Made by a program: the position numbers and the translations under genes
Assembly (NCBI GenBank): GCA_022600335.1
Contig: JAHZKN010000186.1
Coordinates: 1-7,237, forward strand
Reading direction: 5' to 3'
DNA: 7,237 nt
From: Alphaproteobacteria bacterium
GTDB lineage: Bacteria; Pseudomonadota; Alphaproteobacteria; Rhizobiales; Hyphomicrobiaceae
Shown here: positions 1 to 5,732 of the stretch, piece after piece
Layout of the letters: every line of letters begins with the position of its first letter
Position numbering within the stretch: position 1 is the stretch's first letter
The notes under the pieces: generated by a model
Seen by the model: the letters and a program-made list of their open reading frames with translations, nothing else
What the model was told of the DNA's origin: nothing
Databases searched by the model: none

Positions 1-438
1 GCAGCCGCAGGCATTTCGGTGACCAACTTCAAGAGGGGCGGTCGCTTAGCAACCATCACCGGAAACCTCATTCGCAATCTCAAACGTCGCGAATTTGAAC
101 CCGTCGACAAACGCGGTGTCGGCATTTCCGTTGAAGCAGACGGCGTGGTGTCAAATAACGTCATTGAAAATGCACCGAGCTGCGGACTTGCTTTGGGCTG
201 GGGCGACTACCGCCGCGATATCATTGCCGCACAAAATATTATTCGCAATGCAAAGATCGGTGTTTTGGTCAGTTCCGGATCGGGCTTGGGACCAGCGCTC
301 ATCACTGGGAATCTCATCACTGGTTCGCAAGACGGTGCAATACGCACCGCCAAGCTTTCGGTTCCTCACGGCCCTGACTTAGCCAAAACTGCCCCTACAT
401 CTGGCAATATCACCGTTTCTCAAAACGTTACCGGGTGA
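1..438 (+). CDS. TIGR03808-type Tat-translocated repetitive protein, C-terminal part
   Basis: The frame is open from the first base and ends at TGA 436-438, so the 5' end lies outside the window and only about 145 C-terminal residues are visible. The visible part is a parallel beta-helix-like series of repeated rungs of the type 'ITGNLIRNL', 'VVSNNVIENA', 'IAAQNIIRNA', 'ITGNLITGS' and 'ITVSQNVTG'. Each pairs a hydrophobic strand with an Asn-rich turn, as in pectate-lyase-like right-handed helices. The blocks 'GISVEADGVVSNNVIENAP' and 'GLALGWGDYRRDIIAAQNI' match my memory of the C-terminus of the TIGR03808 family, which is found in Rhizobiales and carries an N-terminal Tat signal. That would place it in the periplasm. 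No enzymatic activity is established for the family to my knowledge. A GTG at 19 is only an internal codon. The gene is convergent with the next one, with 20 bp between stop codons. Confidence 0.85.
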   Translation, partial: AAAGISVTNFKRGGRLATITGNLIRNLKRREFEPVDKRGVGISVEADGVVSNNVIENAPSCGLALGWGDYRRDIIAAQNIIRNAKIGVLVSSGSGLGPALITGNLITGSQDGAIRTAKLSVPHGPDLAKTAPTSGNITVSQNVTG

Positions 439-440
439 CC

Positions 441-460
441 AGCATATATGCTTGATCTTT
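441..460 (+). terminator. possible weak terminator hairpin between convergent genes
   Basis: A perfect 12-bp palindrome AGCATATATGCT (441-452) starts two bases after the TGA of the upstream gene and is followed by TTGATCTTT. In RNA it would give a 4-bp stem with a UAUA loop and a moderately U-rich tail. A second short hairpin (GTTAC/GTGAC, 428-440) directly precedes it and contains the stop codon. The stem is short and AT-rich, so this is only a weak candidate. The convergent position is its main support. Confidence 0.25.
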
Positions 461-1775
461 AGCGCAGTGCAAGTTGCGCGGAGAGTGTCGGTTGCAGAAC
501 ATAATCTGTTGTCTCTTGCCAAGGCTTGCGAAACAAAATCAAAATCACAGCAACCAGTATGGCGAAGTCTGGCGTCTTTGCTGACAACGACAGGGACGCG
601 GATGCGACTGCGAAGAAACTCACAAAAACCCACACGGCCGGTGCCCTTTGTGCAGCCTTAGAGACTGCGTGACAGAACACTATGAGCGTTGCGAAAAACG
701 GCAAAGCAACGATCAAACCGTTGACCATAATCATCGCGATCCAAAAACTTTCAATGCCAAGTTCGAGGCCATAGATTGTTGTGTACGTTTTGAGATGGCT
801 GGGATCAGGGCCAACCAAAAGGTCATACCACGACAGGTGCCGGAACAAACTGAACATCGCTAAGCGCGTGCCCGCACTGCCGGCATCATCAAAGATGCGG
901 CCCAGGAATCGATCAAAAAATCCGACGTCGTAGATCACCGCAAAACCCGCCAACACAACAGGCAAGCACAACAGGACAAACCAGACGCTACGTAAATCAA
1001 ACGATTTGCCAGCCAGGATGGAAAACAACTTTTTCAAGGCTAACAGCGCAATCAACACAATCAGCACGACCGTCGCTGCGCGACCACCGAAGACCGCCAT
1101 GCTCAGGGCTGCAACCGCAAACACACAAAGGCGCACAACGAGTGGCATTTCGCGCCCTGCCCCCAATGCAAGCGACAACACATAGCAGCCCATCATCAGC
1201 GCATTCGAGAGTGGATGCCCAAACAGCGCTGAAGAGCGCCATTCGGTGCCAAACTCAACACCTTCAATGACAAATGGCGTGACGCGAAAGCCAAATACAA
1301 ATTCAGCAATGCCGATCACGGCGTTGATAAAAAACAACGCATGGATCAGCAATGCCAAGCGCCGCCCGCGGTGCTCTGGCAGGCGATGCAGGAGCAGAAA
1401 CACGGCTGCCGGAGCGAGGAACGTATCAATGTACACCGTAAATGGCTGGTGCAGAATGAGGATTGCCTGTGCGATGAGCACTAGTACTGCTGTCACATAA
1501 ATAAACACGCCCGGATAGCGATGCGCAGCATCAATAACGGTCGACAACGGGTTGCCGCGCGCACTTGCCGATAAAAACAAAACGGCAAACAGCATCCAGG
1601 TCGCAGGATGAATTTTCTCAAGGGCACTGCCGCCCGGCGCGCCATAGTGCCAACCAAACATGTCCAGCATCAGCGGTGACACCGCCAAAAACAGTACCAG
1701 CACTGCAATCAAGCCGACGTCAAACAATCGCCCTTTCGGGGGAATGATAGGAGGATATGCAATTGCTGGACTCAT
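459..1775 (-). CDS. VpsF-family / Wzy-like polysaccharide biosynthesis membrane protein
   Basis: This 438-residue protein is strongly hydrophobic, with roughly ten or more membrane segments, e.g. residues 20-37, 59-71, 88-108, 141-162, 191-206, 213-228, 232-251, 262-284, 341-369 and 381-412. The loop 'WRSSALFGHPLSNA' (179-192) and the small motif 'FGGRAATV' (229-236) resemble the 'R-x-x-G-x-F-x-(H/N)-P' and 'SxSRGA' elements of the O-antigen ligase/Wzy polymerase superfamily. 'GLELGIESFWIAMIMVNGL' (336-354) resembles the late conserved region where an acidic residue precedes a long helix. Overall it matches the VpsF family of Vibrio exopolysaccharide proteins, so I infer a polymerase or ligase for surface polysaccharide in the inner membrane; the substrate is unknown. 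I chose the ATG at 1775. The frame stays open to a TTG at 1829, but the extra 18 residues are not typical. Neither start has a clear Shine-Dalgarno. No glycosyltransferase genes are adjacent, which is unusual for this function. Confidence 0.78.
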   Translation of the reverse strand: MSPAIAYPPIIPPKGRLFDVGLIAVLVLFLAVSPLMLDMFGWHYGAPGGSALEKIHPATWMLFAVLFLSASARGNPLSTVIDAAHRYPGVFIYVTAVLVLIAQAILILHQPFTVYIDTFLAPAAVFLLLHRLPEHRGRRLALLIHALFFINAVIGIAEFVFGFRVTPFVIEGVEFGTEWRSSALFGHPLSNALMMGCYVLSLALGAGREMPLVVRLCVFAVAALSMAVFGGRAATVVLIVLIALLALKKLFSILAGKSFDLRSVWFVLLCLPVVLAGFAVIYDVGFFDRFLGRIFDDAGSAGTRLAMFSLFRHLSWYDLLVGPDPSHLKTYTTIYGLELGIESFWIAMIMVNGLIVALPFFATLIVFCHAVSKAAQRAPAVWVFVSFFAVASASLSLSAKTPDFAILVAVILILFRKPWQETTDYVLQPTLSAQLALR

Positions 1776-1904
1776 TACAGATGCACGGTACTGCAATTGG
1801 CTCGTCGTCCAAGCCGTTATCAAAGCCAAAGTTAGTTTCGCCAGCCAATGCTATGCTTAATGTGGGCAAGCGCGCGGCAACTGTGACCGTGAGACACGGG
1901 GCTA
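1776..1904. other. 129-bp spacer between hyi and the vpsF-like gene
   Basis: This non-coding stretch lies downstream of hyi and upstream of the vpsF-like start. It holds a 5-bp GC stem with a three-base loop, CCGTG/CACGG (1887-1899), just after the hyi stop in the direction of transcription. No T-run follows, so it is not a convincing terminator. I cannot identify a clear -35/-10 pair. The length of the spacer suggests that the vpsF-like gene has its own promoter, but this is inference. Confidence 0.35.
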
Positions 1905-2672
1905 TCAGACCAGCAACTCCGAGCGCCACGCCAAGCCGTCCTCGGTTCGCGCCCGTGGGCGATATTCACATCCAATCCAGCCAGAAAAGCCGCTGCCCTC
2001 GATCTGCTCGAATACTGCCTGGTAATCAAGGTCCTGCCTGTCAGGCTCGCCACGGTCGCGCGGGGCAGCGCATTGGTAATGTCGCGTGATTGCCGAATAA
2101 GATGCAATGGCAGCACCCACATCTCCCTCCATCTTGTGGCGGTGATAGAGGTCAAATTGTAAACCAATGTTTGGTGCGCCTACAGTTTCAATGATTGCCT
2201 TTGCATCTGAAGTGTGGGTCAGAAAATAACCCGGCATATCTTCTGAATTGATTGGCTCAATCAAAATCTCAATGCCGTGCGGGGCTGCAACTGCGCAGGC
2301 ATACTTCAAATTGGCAAGATAAATATCGCGCGCCGTACCAAAGGTGTTGAGTCCCGCCATGGCATGCAGACGCGGACAGTCGAGCGCCATTGCATAGTCG
2401 AGCGCTTGCAGCGTTGCCGTTTGAAACGCCGCTTCTTCTCCCTTGACCGCTGCAAGCCCACGCGCGCCACCATCCCAATCCCCTGGAGAAATATTGAACA
2501 ACACCAGTTCAAGGTTATTGCGCGTTAAACGCTCCTTGATGACCATCACTTCAAAATCATATGGGAAGAGAAACTCGACTGCCTTAAAGCCATGCTTTGC
2601 TGCCTGATCAAAGCGATCCAAAAAGGCATGCTCGGTAAACATCATCGATAGGTTGGCTGCAAATTTTGGCAT
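1905..2672 (-). CDS. hyi: hydroxypyruvate isomerase
   Basis: The 255-residue protein matches the usual length of hydroxypyruvate isomerases (E. coli Hyi is about 258). These TIM-barrel enzymes interconvert hydroxypyruvate and tartronate semialdehyde in the cytoplasm, in glyoxylate/glycerate metabolism. The N-terminus 'PKFAANLSMMFTEHAFLDRF' is diagnostic. It is followed by 'GFKAVEFLFPYDF' (28-40), 'NLELVLFNISPGDWDGG' (53-69), 'CPRLHAMAG' (99-107), 'ILIEPINSEDMPGYFL' (136-151), 'LQFDLYH' (171-177) and 'GWIGCEYRPRARTEDGLAW' (231-249). The expected metal and catalytic residues are present as Glu139, Asp174, Gln200 and Glu236. The ATG at 2672 is fixed by the conserved N-terminus; the ribosome binding site is weak (GAGAAAG about 11 bases upstream). 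Around Gln200 the usual 'GHIQIA' reads 'RHYQCA', a modest deviation. The gene lies 57 bp downstream of arfB on the same strand. No other glyoxylate gene (gcl, glxR) is in the window. A related sugar-phosphate isomerase/epimerase of the same fold is the main alternative, but the N-terminal signature makes Hyi more likely. Confidence 0.9.
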   Translation of the reverse strand: MPKFAANLSMMFTEHAFLDRFDQAAKHGFKAVEFLFPYDFEVMVIKERLTRNNLELVLFNISPGDWDGGARGLAAVKGEEAAFQTATLQALDYAMALDCPRLHAMAGLNTFGTARDIYLANLKYACAVAAPHGIEILIEPINSEDMPGYFLTHTSDAKAIIETVGAPNIGLQFDLYHRHKMEGDVGAAIASYSAITRHYQCAAPRDRGEPDRQDLDYQAVFEQIEGSGFSGWIGCEYRPRARTEDGLAWRSELLV

Positions 2673-2729
2673 CCGGGTTTTTGCTTTCTCAATTCAGGTT
2701 GTGCTGATTATTAAGGTGCACAGCAGCGC

Positions 2730-3149
2730 TTAATCCAGATCTGGTTTTGCACTTCGCAACCGCTTGGTGTGGCTACGGCGCGTTTTTGCATCCAGTCGAC
2801 GTGCTTTTGCCGCCCGAGACGGTTTGGTCGCAACGCGTCGCTTCGGCCTTTGATGCGCACGAATAATGAGGTCAGCAAGCCTTCGCCGTGCGTCTTGTCG
2901 GTTGCGATCTTGGCTGCGAAACCGTTCGGCGCGAATAACAACGACGCCCTCTTGGTTGGCACGACGGCCAGCTAACTGCAGCAGACGCGTGCGTGCTGCA
3001 GGTGAAAGCGCTGCGCAGTGCTCAGCATCAAAGCGCAGTTCCACTGCGGTCGAAACTTTGTTGACGTTTTGGCCCCCTGGACCAGAAGAGCGCACAAACT
3101 TTTCTTCAATATCGCGTTCATCCAGAACCAGGTCGGGTGTGATGTACAT
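2730..3149 (-). CDS. arfB: ArfB-type alternative ribosome-rescue peptidyl-tRNA hydrolase
   Basis: The 139-residue protein has the size and layout of ArfB (YaeJ; E. coli about 140). It carries a release-factor-like catalytic domain with the GGQ motif in 'RSSGPGGQNVNKVSTAVEL' (GGQ at residues 25-27). After about residue 97 there is a strongly basic, Arg/Lys-rich tail (PKRRVATK, AKARR, KTRRSHTKR). In the known family this tail occupies the empty mRNA channel of ribosomes stalled without a stop codon, while GGQ hydrolyses the peptidyl-tRNA. There is no codon-recognition domain, which separates it from PrfA/PrfB. The ATG at 3149 is supported by a strong Shine-Dalgarno (GAGGGGG, 3154-3160). That site overlaps the TGA of the oxidoreductase gene upstream (stop-start gap 9 bp), so translation is probably coupled to it. 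The function is well supported by motif and length. Confidence 0.93.
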   Translation of the reverse strand: MYITPDLVLDERDIEEKFVRSSGPGGQNVNKVSTAVELRFDAEHCAALSPAARTRLLQLAGRRANQEGVVVIRAERFRSQDRNRQDARRRLADLIIRAHQRPKRRVATKPSRAAKARRLDAKTRRSHTKRLRSAKPDLD

Positions 3150-3153
3150 ATTT

Positions 3154-3160
3154 CCCCCTC
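3154..3160 (-). promoter_or_regulatory. arfB Shine-Dalgarno overlapping the upstream stop codon
   Basis: On the minus strand the sequence reads TGAGGGGGAAATATG. The TGA (3161-3159) ends the oxidoreductase gene and its last two bases begin the GAGGGGG ribosome binding site of arfB, with the core GAGG seven bases from the ATG. A ribosome terminating on the upstream gene would sit on the arfB initiation site, so reinitiation or coupling is likely. Coupling itself is inferred. Confidence 0.75.
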
Positions 3161-4784
3161 ACCCTGCCCAGACTTTAGATCGACGAAGATCGCGAAGAAT
3201 CTCACGCGCAGCATTGTGGCCTGGGACTCCCGTGACACCACCACCAGGATGCGCACCCGAACCACATAAATAAAGTCCCGCAAGCGGCAGGCGATAGTTC
3301 GCAAAGCCCATCACCGGGCGCAAAGAGAATAGTTGATCCAATGACAATTGGCCGTGGAAAATATCGCCATCGACAAGACCGAAGCGATGTTCAAGATCAA
3401 GCGGAGACAAGACTTGGCGGGCGATGATGCTGGATCGGAAATTTGCTGCATGAGCGGTAATGGTATCGATGACAAGATCTGCAAACTCTTCTTTTTCCGT
3501 TTGATCCTGCCAAGACCTTGGTGCTGGCAGCTTTGGCGCAACATGTTGCACAAACAGGCTCGCGACATGCTTTCCCTCAGGTGCAAGAGAGGGATCGAGC
3601 GTTGAGGGTATCACCATTTCAATGATTGGTTTGGCAGACCATCCATTTTGGCGGGCATCGAGGTACGCCTTTTCAAGATAGCCCAGAGATGCCCCAATGA
3701 TGATTCCTGATCCATGGTGCACATCTGCTTTTGTGCCGGGACGGGACCGAAAATTGGGCAATTCCGACAAAGCCACATTCATCCGAAACGTGCCTGAACC
3801 CGATCGTATGGATAAGAACCGACGTGTAAGATCTTCAGAAACAGCTCCAACAGGCACGAGGTCGCGAAACAACAGTTTGGGCGCGACATTGGCGGCAACG
3901 GAGCGCGCTGCAATGTCTTCACCACTTGTCAAACGCACGCCAACGGCTCGACCCGCTTCGACAGTCACTTGCTCAACCGGCGCACTGGTGCGGATCTCAA
4001 CACCAGATTCCAACGCCGATGCAGCGATGGCATCGCTAATCGCCCCCATACCTCCGCGCGCATGCCCCCACACGCCTGTCTTGCCATTCACCTCGCCAAA
4101 GCAATGGTGCAGCAGGACATACGCGGTACCTGGTGAAGACGGGGCTGCAAAGGCGCCAACAATGCCATCAAATGCAAACGCAGCCTTGACCACATCGGAT
4201 TCAAACCACGGATCGAGGAATTCAGTCGCACTTTTGGTGAACAAATCCGTGATTAGTCGCTTATCTGCGAGCGGCAAGCGCGCCACCTTGCGCGCCATAC
4301 CAACGCTTTTGAGCAATGTATATAACCCATCGCCGGTATTGGGGGGTGTTTCTAGAAGCAAATCGCGGATTACGTCACATGCGCGCTCTAACGTCGCTTC
4401 AAAGTCCGGTAAACGTTCAGCATCTGCTTTTGAGAATTCTGCAATCGCCGCTTGTCGAGCAGCAAGGCCGTACGGCAGCAACAGCGCGCGGCCTTCATCA
4501 ACTGGCCAAAAGTTTGCCGCCGGGCGTTCGATAATTTTCAGGCCGTGCCGCGCAAGCTCCAGCTCCCGGATAATCTTGGGGTTAAGCAAACTAACCGTAT
4601 AGGAGGCCACAGAATTGCGAAAACCAGGATGAAAAGTTTCGGTGACAGCCGCGCCGCCAACAGACGCGTTTTTCTCGACAACTGTCACCGAACGCCCAGC
4701 CCGCGCAAGGTAGGCTGCACACACCAACCCATTGTGACCACCACCGATGATCACGACGTCCTTTGGTTCAATGGTTTCAGTCAT
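3159..4784 (-). CDS. FAD-dependent oxidoreductase, phytoene desaturase/PYROXD2-like
   Basis: The protein has 541 residues. Its N-terminal Rossmann dinucleotide fold reads 'DVVIIGGGHNGLVCAAYLARAG' with GGGHNG at 14-19. Glu37, ending the second strand ('VTVVEK'), should bind the ADP ribose of FAD, and a GG pair follows at 43-44 ('SVGGAAVTE'). The C-terminal FAD-binding block 'CGSGAHPGGGVTGVPGHNA' (about 507-525) is typical of the amine-oxidase/phytoene-desaturase superfamily. 'FHPGFRNSVASYTVSLLNPKI' and 'LSLDQLFSLRPV' closely resemble the PYROXD2 (FP3420) branch rather than true carotenoid CrtI enzymes. No carotenoid gene is nearby, so I would not call it phytoene desaturase; the substrate is unknown. 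The ATG at 4784 is eight residues before the first beta strand, as usual, but its ribosome binding site is weak. It is the first gene of a probable unit with arfB and perhaps hyi. Confidence 0.88.
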   Translation of the reverse strand: MTETIEPKDVVIIGGGHNGLVCAAYLARAGRSVTVVEKNASVGGAAVTETFHPGFRNSVASYTVSLLNPKIIRELELARHGLKIIERPAANFWPVDEGRALLLPYGLAARQAAIAEFSKADAERLPDFEATLERACDVIRDLLLETPPNTGDGLYTLLKSVGMARKVARLPLADKRLITDLFTKSATEFLDPWFESDVVKAAFAFDGIVGAFAAPSSPGTAYVLLHHCFGEVNGKTGVWGHARGGMGAISDAIAASALESGVEIRTSAPVEQVTVEAGRAVGVRLTSGEDIAARSVAANVAPKLLFRDLVPVGAVSEDLTRRFLSIRSGSGTFRMNVALSELPNFRSRPGTKADVHHGSGIIIGASLGYLEKAYLDARQNGWSAKPIIEMVIPSTLDPSLAPEGKHVASLFVQHVAPKLPAPRSWQDQTEKEEFADLVIDTITAHAANFRSSIIARQVLSPLDLEHRFGLVDGDIFHGQLSLDQLFSLRPVMGFANYRLPLAGLYLCGSGAHPGGGVTGVPGHNAAREILRDLRRSKVWAG

Positions 4785-5055
4785 GGACAGGCAACGGCCT
4801 CAATTGGCTTTGAAAGGTCTACATCAAGAGCACAAAGGCATGCCGCCCGATCAACACAGATTCACCCGTTAAACCCAGACATTTGTTTCGAATCGGGACG
4901 CTTGCAAGAGTTTATTAGGACCGGAGGATAACTTCGATTGAGTTGCGACACAGTTTGGGTTCTATTTTAGTGTCTCTTTGGTACGATTCTTAGATTCACG
5001 GCGCATACCCCCCCGCAGCATCGCATTTTTTTTGCAACGCATTGAGGATGCCCAC
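4785..5055. promoter_or_regulatory. divergent intergenic region between the oxidoreductase and the small membrane protein
   Basis: This 271-bp spacer must hold the minus-strand promoter for the oxidoreductase (and probably arfB) and a plus-strand promoter for the small membrane protein. Minus-strand TTGCAA near 4914-4909 and plus-strand TTGCGA (4944-4949) followed by the AT-rich TCTATTTTAG (4961-4970) are the best box-like elements, but neither is convincing. Close to the plus-strand gene lie a run of seven C (5008-5014) and a run of eight T (5026-5033). A GGAGG at 4923-4927 serves no recognisable gene. I see no RNA gene here. Confidence 0.5.
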
Positions 5056-5301
5056 ATGGCCCACGCCGCACCGATCACGTCAACGACTGCAATGCATCAT
5101 GTTGCTTTCGATCGCATGATTGGCATGGCATTGGTTACCATTGTACCTGCCATCTTCTGGACCGTCATCGCGTCGTTGGTTTGCGCCAGCTTCGGCATCG
5201 CTTTATCGCTTGCAGCACTGGGCGGCATTGCGTTGTTCATCGCCGCCTTCCTGGCTGTGATCTTTCGAGCCTTGAGTGTCAATTCTACAACCAGCGGTTA
5301 G
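5056..5301 (+). CDS. small two-helix membrane protein, function unknown
   Basis: The 81-residue product starts 'MAHAAPITSTTAMHH' and contains two strongly hydrophobic segments, about residues 22-44 and 47-71, separated by only a few residues. This predicts a helical hairpin in the inner membrane, with a short N-terminus and a polar 'RALSVNSTTSG' tail. I do not recognise the family. The ATG at 5056 is chosen because GAGG (5044-5047) lies eight bases upstream. The frame is open further up to a TTG at 4978, but those extra 26 residues would run through the homopolymer tracts and have no ribosome site. The amino-acid pattern (two clean TM helices, no internal stops) supports a real gene. Its size is that of small stress or regulatory membrane proteins, but no function should be assigned. 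It is convergent with the Cys-rich protein gene, with 5 bp between stops. Confidence 0.6.
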   Translation: MAHAAPITSTTAMHHVAFDRMIGMALVTIVPAIFWTVIASLVCASFGIALSLAALGGIALFIAAFLAVIFRALSVNSTTSG

Positions 5302-5306
5302 ACACA

Positions 5307-5576
5307 TCAACTGCCTTCCCACCCACACCGCAAGCGACGGCAGTGACCACGCTTGCCTGCAATGCGGCAACGCGCGCGAACCACACGGCAACTTCGGCAA
5401 CTGTAGGATGAGAGGCAACCGCGATATGCGCCACCTCTCTTAAAGTTACAGGTCAGCAGCGTATGGCAGCGGCGCTGTGCATCGGAACCTGTAAAGACCT
5501 GGGCTCGTGTATCCGTCGCACCAACTGCCAGGAAACCAGCAACGCAAATCAAGAATACGGTCGGTTGGGTCCACAT
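5307..5576 (-). CDS. small Cys-rich, Arg-rich exported protein, function unknown
   Basis: The 89-residue precursor begins 'MWTQPTVFLICVAGFLAVGA', a Sec signal peptide with a hydrophobic core at about 6-20. A likely cleavage site lies after 'TRA' (residue 25). The mature part, about 64 residues, has eight cysteines at positions 37, 43, 54, 60, 63, 70, 79 and 84, enough for four disulfides. It has 13 Arg and 2 Lys against only two acidic residues, so it is very basic. The core 'RGGAYRGCLSSYSCRSCR' resembles short hypothetical exported proteins I recall from Rhizobiales; no function is known to me. The ATG at 5576 is set by an excellent Shine-Dalgarno (GGAGG, 5584-5588, seven bases away) and by the signal peptide. 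The frame extends upstream to 5705, but that part lacks coding character. Export to the oxidising periplasm fits the cysteine content. Possible roles (envelope binding, antimicrobial-like, metal or anion binding) are speculation. Confidence 0.75.
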   Translation of the reverse strand: MWTQPTVFLICVAGFLAVGATDTRAQVFTGSDAQRRCHTLLTCNFKRGGAYRGCLSSYSCRSCRVVRARCRIAGKRGHCRRLRCGWEGS

Positions 5577-5732
5577 GATGCCACCTCCACGCTGAAAAAT
5601 TGAGCAGCATTCCGTGAGTTTCAATGACGGCTTCAGGTTTGGCAAATCAATTGCGATCACATCCTTACTGCGATCGCTGTGGTGCAGGATACAGCCCTGC
5701 GCCAAAAAACTACCGGCGACTAGGCTCTCGTG
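5577..5732. other. spacer downstream of ilvE and upstream of the Cys-rich protein gene
   Basis: Both flanking genes are on the minus strand, so this 156-bp spacer should hold the end of the ilvE transcript and the start of the Cys-rich protein gene. It contains a stem-loop GGTGCAGG/CCTGCGCC (5681-5703, seven-base loop) and a GCGATCGC palindrome (5670-5677) with a second TGCGATC at 5652-5658. On the minus strand a T6 run (5709-5704) precedes the stem-loop instead of following it, so it is not a standard terminator. A TTGAAA with 17-bp spacing to AATTTT, ending close to the start, is a weak promoter candidate. Confidence 0.35.

Noticed and set aside
1887..1899. CCGTG/CACGG hairpin after hyi as a terminator
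   Set aside because: The five-pair stem has no following T-run on the minus strand, so it may be a chance palindrome.
3697..4602. 301-codon plus-strand open frame antisense to the oxidoreductase gene
   Set aside because: It lies fully inside a conserved minus-strand gene with clear FAD motifs. Its translation is Ser/Arg/Ala/Pro-rich with no recognisable domain, as expected of a shadow frame.
4878..4925. tRNA-like T-loop element (TTTCGAATC) in the divergent spacer
   Set aside because: No matching T stem, anticodon arm or acceptor stem could be built from the surrounding bases on either strand.
4923..4970. GGAGG followed by a 10-codon TTG-initiated mini-ORF, possible leader peptide
   Set aside because: The start is a weak TTG, the spacing is long (10 bases), there is no run of regulatory codons and no attenuator hairpin is visible before the next gene.
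5577..5705. 43-residue N-terminal extension of the Cys-rich protein
   Set aside because: It would bury the signal peptide in mid-protein and ignore the strong GGAGG placed seven bases before ATG 5576.
5681..5709. Stem-loop GGTGCAGG/CCTGCGCC next to a six-base A/T run, as an ilvE terminator
   Set aside because: On the minus strand the T-run comes before the stem instead of after it, and the stem has a C-A mismatch in that direction. It does not fit an intrinsic terminator.
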